Of a stretch of DNA of 64,000 bases, positions 43,026 through 51,981 are shown piece by piece. The stretch spans positions 2,553,029 through 2,617,028 of the forward strand of contig JADGEX010000001.1 in NCBI GenBank assembly GCA_016744135.1, written 5' to 3'. Position 1 is the first letter of the stretch. Each line of letters begins with the position of its first letter. This stretch comes from Pseudodesulfovibrio sp. (GTDB taxonomy: Bacteria; Desulfobacterota; Desulfovibrionia; Desulfovibrionales; Desulfovibrionaceae). The notes below the pieces were generated by a model. That model saw only the letters and a list, made by a program, of their open reading frames with translations. It did no database searches and was not told the DNA's origin. The position numbers and the translations under genes are program-made.

Positions 43026-43808
43026 CTATCGAAGAAGAAGCCTTTGCGCAGCAGAAAAACACCGTCGGCGGACCAACCCCGAGACGATGAGCGTTCCCAA
43101 CGAGGTCGACGCAACTAACATTAACATGACCACGATTTGATAACGAATGGCTATGAGTGGATCAGTCCCGGATAAAATCTGACCGGTCATCATTCCCGGT
43201 AGGGATACCAAACCCACGGCCATGAGTGAGTTGATGGACGGGATCATTCCCGCCTTGATCGCATTGCGCAGGATGTCCTGCGAGGCTTCGCGATAATCCG
43301 CGCCAAGTGCGAGTTTCATTTCCACCTCTTCCCGTCGAGCTTTGAGGTCCGAGAAGAGTCGATCCAGACAAATGGAAATTGCGGTCATGGAATTCCCGAC
43401 GATCATGCCTGCCAGCGGGATGAAATATTGTGGAGTCCACCATGGCTTGGCTCCGACAATTACGCCGGTAACGAGCATGGTGACGAGCGAATAGGTAACA
43501 ATCATGGAGAGGAATGTCGGGATGACAAAGGGGATTGTCTTTTCTGACACACGGCCACGTATGATATGCACAGCCGCAGTGACCATGCCTGTAAACATGA
43601 GCAGCACGAGCCAGCTTATATTTGCACTGAAAACGAATTTGAGGACGTAGCCCATGAGAAAAAGTTGAGCAAATGTTCGGATGGTGCCGATGAAGAGATC
43701 TCGCCCAAGGCCGAGATTATATTTGAAGGACGTGACGCCTGCCAACAGCACGAATCCGAGACAGAGGGAGAGTTGAAGCGGGCCTATTTCGATGATGGAT
43801 TGGGTCAT
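43026..43808 (-). CDS. fetB: FetB-type ABC transporter permease (UPF0014/YbbM)
   Basis: The 260-residue membrane protein has about seven TM helices. VRTFAQLFLMGYVLKFVF-type N-terminal segment, MIVGNSMTAISICLDRL and the ALGADYREASQDILRNAIKAGMIP-type loop (here split) are hallmarks of the family. In E. coli FetAB helps iron homeostasis by exporting iron under oxidative stress. The fetA ATG overlaps its stop with the next gene by 4 bp (ATGA). Substrate is by homology only. Confidence 0.85.
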   Translation of the reverse strand: MTQSIIEIGPLQLSLCLGFVLLAGVTSFKYNLGLGRDLFIGTIRTFAQLFLMGYVLKFVFSANISWLVLLMFTGMVTAAVHIIRGRVSEKTIPFVIPTFLSMIVTYSLVTMLVTGVIVGAKPWWTPQYFIPLAGMIVGNSMTAISICLDRLFSDLKARREEVEMKLALGADYREASQDILRNAIKAGMIPSINSLMAVGLVSLPGMMTGQILSGTDPLIAIRYQIVVMLMLVASTSLGTLIVSGLVRRRCFSAAQRLLLR

Positions 43809-44458
43809 TGCGCCACCAGCCCTTTGTCGAGAATAGAGACGATTTGATTGACGCCTTCCGGTGTTTTTTCAGAGTGGGAAATCATGATGACCGTGATTCC
43901 CTGACGACTGAGTTCCATTGTTTTTTTGAGCACGACTTCTGCGCTTTCCGGGTCGAGTGAAGCGGTGGGTTCATCCAACAAAATAACTTCCGGGTGGAGT
44001 AACAGGCTGCGAATAAGGCATATCCGTTGTGATTGGCCTACGGACAACCTGTTCGCTTCGCTGTCCAGTGTTATCCCTGTGAGTAGAAATGAATCCAAGT
44101 ACCCTGTGAGTTCCAGATCAGCAGGAGGAGTGACGTTTTTATTGGAATGGAAGGAGAAGGGAAGCAACAGGTTGTCACGCACGGTTCCGGGAAGCAGGGT
44201 GGGCATTTGTTGAACATATGCCACGCACCGGCGCAGGGATGCCGGAGCAATGTCCGTGATGTCACATTCCTTATATTGAATGCTGCCGGCCTGAATTTCT
44301 TCCAACCGGCAGAGCAGGCGGAGCAGCGTGGACTTTCCTGAACCGGATGGCCCTCGTACGAGATAATACGCCCCTTGCTCGAAAGTCAGATTGGCATCGT
44401 GCAAAATGGCTGGGCCATTCGGGTATGAAAAGGATACGGATTCAAGAGTTAAACACAT
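43805..44458 (-). CDS. fetA: FetA-type ABC transporter ATPase
   Basis: The 217-residue ATPase has Walker A GPSGSGKSTLLRLLCR, the signature LSVGQSQRICLIRS, and Walker B VILLDEPTASLDPESAE, with MISHSE as H-loop. Gln in YVQQMPTLLPGTV is the Q-loop. It partners with FetB and is translationally coupled to it. Together they are expected to export iron or a related metal. The TPR gene ends 4 bp before its start, so all three may be one transcript. Confidence 0.87.
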   Translation of the reverse strand: MCLTLESVSFSYPNGPAILHDANLTFEQGAYYLVRGPSGSGKSTLLRLLCRLEEIQAGSIQYKECDITDIAPASLRRCVAYVQQMPTLLPGTVRDNLLLPFSFHSNKNVTPPADLELTGYLDSFLLTGITLDSEANRLSVGQSQRICLIRSLLLHPEVILLDEPTASLDPESAEVVLKKTMELSRQGITVIMISHSEKTPEGVNQIVSILDKGLVAQ

Positions 44459-44461
44459 GCG

Positions 44462-45265
44462 TTATTCTTCTTTATTGATATATGCCAAAAATTTGTTGGC
44501 TTCTTCGAAAGAAGGATTCAGTTCAAGCGCCTTGGCCAGGTTCGCTTTGCATTCGTCCTTTTCGCCTTGTTCAAAATAGGCACGGGCGATATTGTAGTAG
44601 AGGTTCTCGTCGTTTTCAGTGATTTCAAGAGCGCGGGTATAATACTCAACGGCCTGATCAAGTAGCTTGGATTTGCGTAGGTTGATGCCGAACTCGTTGA
44701 ATAAATGCTTGTGTTCGGGCGTAAATGCTGCGTCTAGACAGACCACTCGTTCGAAGATATCTCCCGCTTTTTCCGTTTCACCTCGTTCCATATATGTCAG
44801 GCCGAGACCAAAGTTGGCGCGTACGTTTTGCTCGTCGAAGTTCAGTGTGGCTTCATACTCAAATTGAGCTGAGTAGAGTGCCCCCTGTTCGCGTTGATTT
44901 TCGGCGCGTTTCAAGGTGGAGTCCATCTCCTGCATTCTTGGATAAACTTCTGCCTGATAGTATTCCAATTCCGGGTCGAATTTTTCCAGAAAATCGGGCA
45001 ATGGGAAGCCTTCCTTAGGCCCGGAGGGGATGTTGTTATTATTGAGAGGTTGGACCATGACTACTCGTCCATTCTCATCTTGATCAGCTTCTTCGGCAAA
45101 CCAGTAAGACTTCTGAATAGCCTTGCGGGAAGTGGTGCCGGTGCCGACTCTGTTGACTGATTGAGAAGAGAAGACTCCAAAGATTTTTTCGAGTTCCACA
45201 TCTTCGGGAATAGTGACGGTCTCCATGGTTTCATCCGGGGTGACCTTGTTTTTATCTTGGTTCAC
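44462..45265 (-). CDS. TPR-repeat protein
   Basis: The 267-residue protein has an acidic, probably unstructured N-terminus (to ~95) and then at least three TPR units: ALYSAQFEYEATLNFDEQNV, LLDQAVEYYTRALEITENDE and YYNIARAYFEQGEKDECKAN. It has no signal peptide. The start is a GTG at 45265 with GAGG seven bases upstream; an ATG five bases before it is in a different frame. TPR proteins recruit partners; none is evident apart from the co-transcribed fetAB. Confidence 0.85.
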   Translation of the reverse strand: MNQDKNKVTPDETMETVTIPEDVELEKIFGVFSSQSVNRVGTGTTSRKAIQKSYWFAEEADQDENGRVVMVQPLNNNNIPSGPKEGFPLPDFLEKFDPELEYYQAEVYPRMQEMDSTLKRAENQREQGALYSAQFEYEATLNFDEQNVRANFGLGLTYMERGETEKAGDIFERVVCLDAAFTPEHKHLFNEFGINLRKSKLLDQAVEYYTRALEITENDENLYYNIARAYFEQGEKDECKANLAKALELNPSFEEANKFLAYINKEE

Positions 45266-45664
45266 GACATGTCCTCGATTGGTTTCAATTTATCGTGTGT
45301 GAATAAAAAAATACACGGCAGAGCCATGAATGGCAACTGGCAGAGGTGTCGATTGAACGACAAAATAACACGTTTACAGGATGCGTGCATCCGATCTGTT
45401 GCCGTGTGTGGTGATGCAAAAGTTTGAGCCTTTTATTGATGCGGAGAACAGACGTTTCCGACGAACATTCGTTTGATAGAATATGAGAAAAAAAGATGTA
45501 TCCATTGTAAAAAAATGAGCATCCTCTCCCTGACCCTCCAAGGTGACAATCCGGTTTGTTTCGGGTAAACGCAAAGACGGCGAATTACCGTCTTCTGGAT
45601 CGAATGATTGCAGAAGATTTTATATAATGTAGATAATTGTTGATGTTTCAAGGAGACTCCACTG
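45266..45664. promoter_or_regulatory. Divergent intergenic region
   Basis: The 399-bp gap holds the promoters of the minus-strand TPR gene and the plus-strand HTH-cupin gene. A small hairpin AAGACGG/CCGTCTT lies at 45574-45594, and TATAAT occurs at ~45622-45627 ahead of the cupin gene. No gene is supported here. Confidence 0.35.
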
Positions 45665-46225
45665 ATGGACAATGTCGGCAAAAGGATTCAGTCCTACCGA
45701 AAAAAACAGAATCTGACCATTGAGGATTTAGCCAATCGAACCACTTTGAGCGAAGAGTTCATTCGCGCCGTTGAAGACGAGGACATGTATCCTTCCTTGC
45801 AGCCGCTCGTGAAATTGGCACGCGCATTGGGGGTGCGGCTTGGTACCTTTATGGATGACCATGTGTCCCGTGATCCGTTGATCACGCGTCTTGATGAGCG
45901 CACAGAAGAATTGGTCATGCATCCTGCCGGAAAGGAACCGGGGTTGAAGTTTCATTCCCTTGGCAAGGGCAAGACCGATCGCCATATGGAACCTTTTTTT
46001 ATCGAGTTGATGCCCGAATCCGCCAAGGACGAGCACCTTTCCTCTCATGAAGGTGAAGAATTTATCATAGTTCACTCCGGTAAGGTTCGCATCAAATACG
46101 GCCAGGAAGAGACCATTCTTGAAAAAGGAGATTCCTCCTATTTCAACTCCGTAGTACCGCACAATGTGGCGTGTGCCGGTGATGAAATGGCCGAAATCTA
46201 TGCTGTCCTCTACTTCCCAGAATAG
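45665..46225 (+). CDS. XRE-type HTH regulator with C-terminal cupin domain (first copy)
   Basis: The 186-residue protein has an XRE HTH (~3-60: KRIQSYRKKQNLTIEDLANR, then EEFIRAVEDEDMYPSLQPL) and a cupin barrel (~115-186: SSHEGEEFIIVHSGKVRIKY, GDSSYFNSVVPHNV). This fold usually binds a small metabolite and controls neighbouring genes. The acyl-CoA ligase gene starts 9 bp after its stop. The same order recurs at 48144 and 48788, so the regulator probably controls the ligase. Strong AAGGAG precedes ATG 45665. Confidence 0.9.
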   Translation: MDNVGKRIQSYRKKQNLTIEDLANRTTLSEEFIRAVEDEDMYPSLQPLVKLARALGVRLGTFMDDHVSRDPLITRLDERTEELVMHPAGKEPGLKFHSLGKGKTDRHMEPFFIELMPESAKDEHLSSHEGEEFIIVHSGKVRIKYGQEETILEKGDSSYFNSVVPHNVACAGDEMAEIYAVLYFPE

Positions 46226-46234
46226 GGGGGCGTC

Positions 46235-47875
46235 ATGACAGCACTTCGCGAAATAACCCTTGGACAACTTTTGGACGAGGCCGTTGAAAAGTGGCCTGAT
46301 CAGGACGCCGTGGTCTACGTGGATCGCGACTTTCATTTGACCTATGAGGAATTCGGCGATTTGGTGGATACCATCGCCAAAGGTCTTATGGGACTGGGTG
46401 TGCAAAAGGGTGAAAAGGTGGCTATCTGGGCGAATAATGTCCCTTATTGGGTCGCCTTGCAGTTCGCCACAGCCAAGATCGGGGCCATTCTGCTTACGGT
46501 CAACACTCATTATCGTTCACACGAACTTAAATATTTGCTTGAGCATTCCGAGGCCGAAAATCTGTTCATCATTGGCGAATATCGGGGGCATGATTATCTT
46601 GCCTCGGTGTATGAGCAGGTGCCGGAACTCAAGGCGCAGGAACGTGGTCAGCTTCATACCAACACGTTTCCTCATCTTAAGCGTGTATTTTACCTTGGTC
46701 ACGAAAAGCATCGTGGCATGTATTCCATTCCTGAATTGCAGGCCATGTCCGCTATGGTCTCCGATCAGGATTACAAGGCCCGTCAAGCGGGGATTGATGC
46801 GCATGATGTTGTCAATATGCAGTACACCTCCGGGACCACGGGGTTCCCCAAGGGCGTGCAGCTTTCCCATTACAACATTGCCAACAACGGGTACTGGATC
46901 GGCAAGAACCAGAACTTTCAGCCAGGTGACCGGCTTGCTTTGACTGTTCCATTGTTCCATTGCTTCGGCTGTGTGCTTGGCGTACTCGCCTGCGTCAATC
47001 ATGGTGTGGCCATGATTATTCTTGAGGACTTTGTACCCACGGATGTCATGCTCGCCATTGATCAGGAAAAATGTACTGCGGTGTATGGCGTGCCAACGAT
47101 GTTTATAGCCATGCTTGATCATGCCATGTTCGATCGTTTCGATTATTCCTCCCTGCGTACTGGCATTATGGCTGGTTCGCCATGTCCGGTGGAAGTCATG
47201 AAGCGGGTTATGGACAAGATGAACATGAAAGAGATCACCATCTGTTATGGCCTCACCGAGGCCAGTCCGGTGATGAGTCAGACCACCATCGGTGATACCA
47301 TCGAGCACATGACCGAGACCGTTGGTCCGGCTATGCCCGAAGTGGAGATTCGCATTACTGATCCCGAAACGGGTGAAAAATGTGCCTCCGGTGTTCAAGG
47401 TGAGGTTTGTTGTCGTGGTTATAATGTCATGACGGGCTACTACAATAACGAGAAAGCCACGATTGCCGCTATTGATACCGATGGTTGGCTGCATTCCGGT
47501 GATCTCGGTGTCATGGATGATGACGGTTATTTGTCCATTACAGGTCGCCTCAAGGATATGATCATTCGTGGCGGAGAGAATATCTATCCGCGTGAAATCG
47601 AGGAGTTTCTCTACACTATGGAGGGCGTTCTCGATGTACAGGTAGCTGGTGTGCCTAGCGAAAAGTTTGGCGAACAGGTCGGTGCTTTTGTTATTCTCAA
47701 GGAAGGCGTTGAACTGGAACCTGAAGATGTCATCGACTATTGCCGTGGCAAGATCGCTCGTTACAAGATTCCGAAATACGTCACGTTTATGACTGAATAT
47801 CCTATGACTGCATCCGGGAAAATTCAGAAATATAAATTGCGTGACCACGCAGCCATCCTGTGGCCGGACGCGTAG
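46235..47875 (+). CDS. AMP-forming acyl-CoA ligase (long-chain type)
   Basis: The 546-residue enzyme activates a carboxylic acid to an acyl-AMP and then to acyl-CoA. Key motifs are the P-loop MQYTSGTTGFPKGVQLSH (~190-205), CYGLTEASPVMSQTT (~335), GWLHSGDLGVMDDDGYLSITG (~420), the hinge RLKDMIIRGGENIYPREIEEF, and the C-terminal lysine motif MTASGKIQKYKLRD. The closest named group by feel is medium- to long-chain fatty acyl-CoA synthetase (FadD-like). The chain length is not predictable. It is co-transcribed with the HTH-cupin regulator upstream. Confidence 0.92.
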   Translation: MTALREITLGQLLDEAVEKWPDQDAVVYVDRDFHLTYEEFGDLVDTIAKGLMGLGVQKGEKVAIWANNVPYWVALQFATAKIGAILLTVNTHYRSHELKYLLEHSEAENLFIIGEYRGHDYLASVYEQVPELKAQERGQLHTNTFPHLKRVFYLGHEKHRGMYSIPELQAMSAMVSDQDYKARQAGIDAHDVVNMQYTSGTTGFPKGVQLSHYNIANNGYWIGKNQNFQPGDRLALTVPLFHCFGCVLGVLACVNHGVAMIILEDFVPTDVMLAIDQEKCTAVYGVPTMFIAMLDHAMFDRFDYSSLRTGIMAGSPCPVEVMKRVMDKMNMKEITICYGLTEASPVMSQTTIGDTIEHMTETVGPAMPEVEIRITDPETGEKCASGVQGEVCCRGYNVMTGYYNNEKATIAAIDTDGWLHSGDLGVMDDDGYLSITGRLKDMIIRGGENIYPREIEEFLYTMEGVLDVQVAGVPSEKFGEQVGAFVILKEGVELEPEDVIDYCRGKIARYKIPKYVTFMTEYPMTASGKIQKYKLRDHAAILWPDA

Positions 47876-47884
47876 AATAAAGAT

Positions 47885-48130
47885 GAAGACTGGGGGAAAC
47901 CTTTTGAAAGAGGTTTCCCCCAAACCCTCATCTAGAACTTTCAGACGCGCCGTCAGAGAGCTTAATGGGGGATATAAAGACACGTTGGCGGCGTGTTGGT
48001 GGCAAGCAAAGGGGAAAATGTTGCTTGTCAGGAAGAATCCTCCACCCCGCAGGGGTGGCAATAAAAAGTTTTGGAGGATTCTCAAGGAACCTTTTTTAAA
48101 AGGTTCCTTGAGCCGCCGGAGGCACTTCTT
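47885..48130. repeat. Opposed copies of the 3'-end hairpin repeat
   Basis: At 47891-47922 TGGGGGAAACCT pairs with AGGTTTCCCCCA, followed by CTAGAACTTT, which is the inverse of the AAAGTTTTGGA start of the repeat. At 48061-48130 a forward copy reads AAAAAGTTTTGGA, hairpin AAGGAACCTTTT/AAAAGGTTCCTT, then GCCGCCGGAGGC. So two copies face each other. The region separates the ligase gene from the second HTH-cupin gene; the forward copy ends only 13 bp ahead of that gene's start and overlaps its leader. Confidence 0.65.
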
Positions 48131-48143
48131 ACAGGAGGTATAT

Positions 48144-48692
48144 ATGGAACAGTACAAGGAAATTGCGCCCCGTTTGGTGGGATTGCGAGAAGGAATCGGC
48201 TGGACCGTTGCTGAGATGGCAGACCTTTTGGGCCTGCCGGAAGACAAAGTTGCCGGGTATGAATCCGGGACAGTCGAGATTCCGGTTGGGTACATGTTGG
48301 ATGTTTCCCGGCTGTGTCGGGTCGATCTGACCACGCTCATTTCCGGGCGAGAACCTCACCTGAAATCGTATTCCGTTGTCCGTAAAGACGAAGGGTACGC
48401 TGTGGATCGTCGCAAGGATTACGACTACAAGTCTTTGGGGTACAAGTTCGCCGGACGCGAAATGGAGCCGTTTTTGATCACGGTACCACCGAAACCCGAA
48501 GAAGAAATGGTCGAGACTGCACACCGTGGACAGGAATTTATGTACGTCCTTGAAGGTCGTCTTGAAGTCCGTCTTGGTGGTGAAGCTATTGTTGTTGAGC
48601 CGGGTGACTCTTTGTATTTCAGTTCCGAAACGCCTCATGCTCTGCGTGGTATGGATGGCAAAGAAGTAAAATTCCTTGATGTGATTCTGTAG
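48144..48692 (+). CDS. XRE-type HTH regulator with C-terminal cupin domain (second copy)
   Basis: ATG 48144 follows ACAGGAGG; the 182-residue chain has an HTH (~8-62: LVGLREGIGWTVAEMADLLG, DKVAGYESGTVEIPV) and a cupin (~110-180: AHRGQEFMYVLEGRLEVRLG, PGDSLYFSSETPHALRG). It is clearly related in layout to the protein at 45665 but only distantly similar in sequence. An AMP-forming ligase gene begins 95 bp downstream. A role as ligand-responsive regulator of that ligase is inferred. Confidence 0.9.
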   Translation: MEQYKEIAPRLVGLREGIGWTVAEMADLLGLPEDKVAGYESGTVEIPVGYMLDVSRLCRVDLTTLISGREPHLKSYSVVRKDEGYAVDRRKDYDYKSLGYKFAGREMEPFLITVPPKPEEEMVETAHRGQEFMYVLEGRLEVRLGGEAIVVEPGDSLYFSSETPHALRGMDGKEVKFLDVIL

Positions 48693-48787
48693 GGTTGGCC
48701 GATTTTTTGGTCCGCCCGGAACAAGGTATGTCATTTTTTATGTGCGAAAAAACGCAAAATTGATTCAGAATCACGGAGTTATTTATC

Positions 48788-50422
48788 ATGTTTACTAAGG
48801 AAGAATACGCCGATTACGCAGACTTGTGCGCCAGATATAAACCGGAATGCCCTGAGAATTTCAACTTTTCTTATGATGTTCTGGATGCAATGGAGCCGGG
48901 AAAAACCGCGCTTATTCATGTTGACGACGATGGTGTTCGTCGCGAATACGATTTCAAATTTTTTCAGGAAACGTCGAGTAAACTCGCCAATGCCCTTGTG
49001 AAAGAGGGCGTCAAGAAAGGTGATCGGGTTATGCTCGTCCTGTATCGCCGTTTGGAATACTGGACGGTTATGCTTGCATTGCATCGCATCGGCGCATTGC
49101 CAATTCCGTCCCCGTCCCTGCTGACAAAGAAGGATATCTCCCAGCGTGTAAATTACGCTAAGATTTCCGCTATCATCTGTGAAGATTCCATTTGTGCACG
49201 TGTGGATGAAGCCAAGGGTGATTGCCCGGGACTCAATCATTTCGTACAGATTGACGGCGAAACCAATGACGGTTGGCATGACTATGAAGAACTTATGGCA
49301 ACTGGTGATGTGAGTTTTCCGCGTACGGCTGATTCTCCAGGCGGCGATGATCCCATGGTCATTTTCTTTTCTTCCGGTACCACGGGCCTGCCAAAGATGG
49401 TGCTGCACAATTTCTCCTATCCGGCGAGTCATTTTACGACAGCTGCAATGTGGCACGATCTTGAAGAGGGCGATATCCATCTTACTCTGTCCGAGACCGG
49501 TTGGGCCAAGTCCGTGTGGGGCAAGTTCTATGGCCAGTGGATGGCCGGTGCCGTCGTTTTTGTCTGGGATTTTCGAGGCAAGTTCGAGCCTGCTCATCTC
49601 TTGCAGATCATGGAAGAAAATAAGATCACAACCTTTTGCGCACCGCCGACCGTGTACCGATTCCTTGTGCGCGAGGATTTGTCCAAGTACGCATTGTCAC
49701 TTCGTCACTGCACCACTGCTGGTGAGCTGTTGAATGAGTCGGTATTCCATGCCTGGGAAAAGGCTTTTAACATGCCTCTTTATGAAGGATATGGTCAGAC
49801 TGAAACCACACTTCAGGTGGCGACTTTCAAGTGCATGACGCCCAAACCTGGTTCCATTGGTCGCCCTGTGCCTGGGTGGGACATTGCGCTTATGGATGAT
49901 GAGGGTAAGAAAGTCCCTCAGGGCGAAGAGGGCGAAATTTGTATCCGTATCGACAAGCCGGTGCTCGGGTTGTTCGATTCCTATATGGATGAGCCGGAAA
50001 AGACTGCGTCCGTCAAGTTTGATGGCTGGTATCATACCGGAGACAAAGCTTGGGCGGATGAAGACGGATACCTCTGGTTCATGGGCCGTACTGATGACCT
50101 TATCAAGAGCTCCGGCTATCGTATCGGACCCTTTGAGGTCGAGTCTGCTTTGGTGGCACATGATTCGGTTATCGAGGCTGCCGTCACCGGCTTGCCTGAT
50201 GAGGTGCGTGGGCAACTGGTGAAGGCAACAGTGGTTCTTGCACCCGGTTACGAGCCGTCCGAAGAGCTGACCAAGGCCCTTCAGACCTATGTCCGAGAAT
50301 TGACCGCCCCGTACAAATATCCCCGCGTTATCGAGTATGTGGATGATCTGCCCAAGACCATTTCCGGCAAGATCAAACGTAAAGAGATTCGGGAAGCTGA
50401 TTTGAAGAAATATAACAGTTAA
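48788..50422 (+). CDS. AMP-forming acyl-CoA ligase (acetyl/medium-chain type)
   Basis: The 544-residue enzyme activates a carboxylate with ATP and CoA. The P-loop is FFSSGTTGLPKMVLHNFSYP (~195), then YEGYGQTETTLQVA (~335), GWYHTGDKAWADEDGYLWFMG (~415), the hinge RTDDLIKSSGYRIGPFEVE, and the catalytic lysine motif PKTISGKIKRKEIRE. It is of the short acyl-CoA synthetase (ACSM-like) type and distinct from the enzyme at 46235. It ends with a strong terminator. Substrate is unknown. Confidence 0.9.
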   Translation: MFTKEEYADYADLCARYKPECPENFNFSYDVLDAMEPGKTALIHVDDDGVRREYDFKFFQETSSKLANALVKEGVKKGDRVMLVLYRRLEYWTVMLALHRIGALPIPSPSLLTKKDISQRVNYAKISAIICEDSICARVDEAKGDCPGLNHFVQIDGETNDGWHDYEELMATGDVSFPRTADSPGGDDPMVIFFSSGTTGLPKMVLHNFSYPASHFTTAAMWHDLEEGDIHLTLSETGWAKSVWGKFYGQWMAGAVVFVWDFRGKFEPAHLLQIMEENKITTFCAPPTVYRFLVREDLSKYALSLRHCTTAGELLNESVFHAWEKAFNMPLYEGYGQTETTLQVATFKCMTPKPGSIGRPVPGWDIALMDDEGKKVPQGEEGEICIRIDKPVLGLFDSYMDEPEKTASVKFDGWYHTGDKAWADEDGYLWFMGRTDDLIKSSGYRIGPFEVESALVAHDSVIEAAVTGLPDEVRGQLVKATVVLAPGYEPSEELTKALQTYVRELTAPYKYPRVIEYVDDLPKTISGKIKRKEIREADLKKYNS

Positions 50423-50437
50423 GAATTCTGACGATTA

Positions 50438-50477
50438 AAAACGAAAAAGCCGACCATATGGTCGGCTTTTTCGTTTT
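50438..50477. terminator. Bidirectional terminator
   Basis: The near-perfect palindrome AAAACGAAAAAGCCGACC and its complement, with centre ATAT, ends in TTTTTCGTTTTT. It serves the plus-strand ligase gene and the convergent minus-strand gene at 50495. Confidence 0.92.
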
Positions 50478-50494
50478 TAATAACAAGGTAAAGA

Positions 50495-50758
50495 CTATTG
50501 CGGATTCTTTGGATCGGCTTCGTCTTCTCCATTCGCTTCTGCCGTAGCAACTCCATCTTCTGTCAACAGAGTGGCATATGCGTCCTTGAAAATGAGTTTT
50601 GTTGCGAGTTCATCGGCTTTTTCTCCCAGCTCCATGAGGTGTTCAAGGAAGTCGAGAATAAGCAGTCGGCGTTCTTCTTCACCGTTTTCGAATTCGAATT
50701 TGCAGTCGCCGGATTCGAAATACTTGGCCACGCGTTCCAGATAATCGATGTCGAGCAT
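50495..50758 (-). CDS. Small acidic hypothetical protein
   Basis: ATG 50758 (MLDIDYLERVAKYFESGD) has GGAG ten bases upstream. The 87-residue protein is acidic, helical (LLILDFLEHLMELGEKADELA), with a Glu/Asp/Asn tail. I do not recognise the family. It starts 14 bp after the rlmH stop and is likely co-transcribed with rlmH. Confidence 0.7.
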   Translation of the reverse strand: MLDIDYLERVAKYFESGDCKFEFENGEEERRLLILDFLEHLMELGEKADELATKLIFKDAYATLLTEDGVATAEANGEDEADPKNPQ

Positions 50759-50771
50759 ACGTAAATCTCCG

Positions 50772-51242
50772 TTAGTCGTGATGGTAGGGCATGTTTTTAT
50801 GAATGGTTCCGACGCGGTATAATTGTTCAAGCAGGAGTAAACGTGCCAGCTCATGTGGCAGTGTCATATCACTGAGCCGGATGGAATGACGGGCCGCTTT
50901 TTTGACGTCTTCGGACAATCCAAAGGGGCCGCCGATGACGAACACAGGTCGTTGGTTAGGCGCATCTGTCCATTTTTGAACCCGCTTGGCGAGTTCTCGC
51001 GAGGTCAATCGGTCGCCGTATTCATCAAGAATGATGAGGACGTCTCCCTTTTTGACCTTGGAAAGAATACCTTCTCCTTCCTTTTTGTTCTTGTCCTGAA
51101 CCGGAAGTTTGCCGGGGGCGTCTTTGATTATAGACTCTTCCAGCTTGAAAAAACGCGATAGTTTTTTCCAGTAATGGGTGCATCCATCCTTGGAAAATGG
51201 TTCTTTGAGTTTCCCAACCCAGATGAATCCGATCTTGCTCAT
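50772..51242 (-). CDS. rlmH: 23S rRNA pseudouridine-1915 N3-methyltransferase
   Basis: RlmH methylates the pseudouridine at position 1915 of 23S rRNA using S-adenosylmethionine. The 156-residue SPOUT-class protein shows the knot region VFVIGGPFGLSEDVKK, and SDMTLPHELARLLLLEQLYR plus the conserved C-terminal YHHD. LDEYGDRLTSRELA is the conserved middle helix. The phosphoesterase gene upstream overlaps its start by 4 bp (ATGA). Confidence 0.95.
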   Translation of the reverse strand: MSKIGFIWVGKLKEPFSKDGCTHYWKKLSRFFKLEESIIKDAPGKLPVQDKNKKEGEGILSKVKKGDVLIILDEYGDRLTSRELAKRVQKWTDAPNQRPVFVIGGPFGLSEDVKKAARHSIRLSDMTLPHELARLLLLEQLYRVGTIHKNMPYHHD

Positions 51243-51898
51243 GACACGCTCATTAGTTGTGCGGTGACGGTTGAGCCTTCAAATTCGATGCGAATATAGC
51301 CGCCGCCAGCCAGCATGCCAGGATTAATAACCGGAGTTTTGCCGATCATGTCTACAGCTTTTGATTCGTGGATGTGGCCGGTGATGACCAGTGCCGGTTG
51401 GACGCGCTCGATGAATTTGCGGACGCCGGGGCTACCGACATGCTGTCCGTTACCGAGTTGATCAACCTTGGTGTCGTGTGGCGGCTCGTGGATAATTGCG
51501 ATGAGCTGGTCGAATTCGTCTACCTGCGTATGGGTTTCATCCAGCCATTTGGCAATAGTTTCTTCCGGGACTTCGCTGGGTGTACCAAACGGTGTCGGCG
51601 TGGACATTCCCACACCCAAGAGGGCGAGGCCGGGAGTCAGCTCTCGGACTTTCAGATGGATGTCCATGTCCTGTTCTATCAGGTAGGTCTGCACAGTGTC
51701 TGTGTCCATATTCCCCGGCTGGGCCAGAATACGGGGATTGATCGCGGCCACAGTCTTGATCACGTTATTGACCGCTTCACGGCTTCCCCGGTTGGTAATG
51801 TCGCCGGAGATGATGACACCTTCCGCGCCGGAGAGGTCGGGAATGGCCTCAATAAGGCCTGTGGATTCGTGTATATCGCCAAATGCTATCCAATACAT
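51239..51898 (-). CDS. Calcineurin-like metallophosphoesterase
   Basis: The 219-residue protein has the metal motifs GDIHES (Asp-x-His), ISGDITNRGS, QPGNMD, HEPPHDTKV and ITGHIHESKAV, the full set of a YfcE/MJ0936-like phosphodiesterase. It should hydrolyse a phosphodiester with two metal ions; substrate unknown. ATG 51898 has AGGAG upstream. It is the first gene of a likely operon with rlmH and the acidic small protein. Confidence 0.92.
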   Translation of the reverse strand: MYWIAFGDIHESTGLIEAIPDLSGAEGVIISGDITNRGSREAVNNVIKTVAAINPRILAQPGNMDTDTVQTYLIEQDMDIHLKVRELTPGLALLGVGMSTPTPFGTPSEVPEETIAKWLDETHTQVDEFDQLIAIIHEPPHDTKVDQLGNGQHVGSPGVRKFIERVQPALVITGHIHESKAVDMIGKTPVINPGMLAGGGYIRIEFEGSTVTAQLMSVS

Positions 51899-51981
51899 GA
51901 TCGTGTTCTCCTGAAAAAAACTGGCATGACCCTATATCTGAGTCATGCCGTTCGTCAACGGACCGTGGAGGGAGGACATAA

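Noticed and set aside
46517..48340. Very long minus-strand open frame (607 codons) opposite the acyl-CoA ligase
   Set aside because: The plus-strand ligase and HTH-cupin genes have full catalytic motifs and ribosome sites; the opposite frame gives no recognisable domain.
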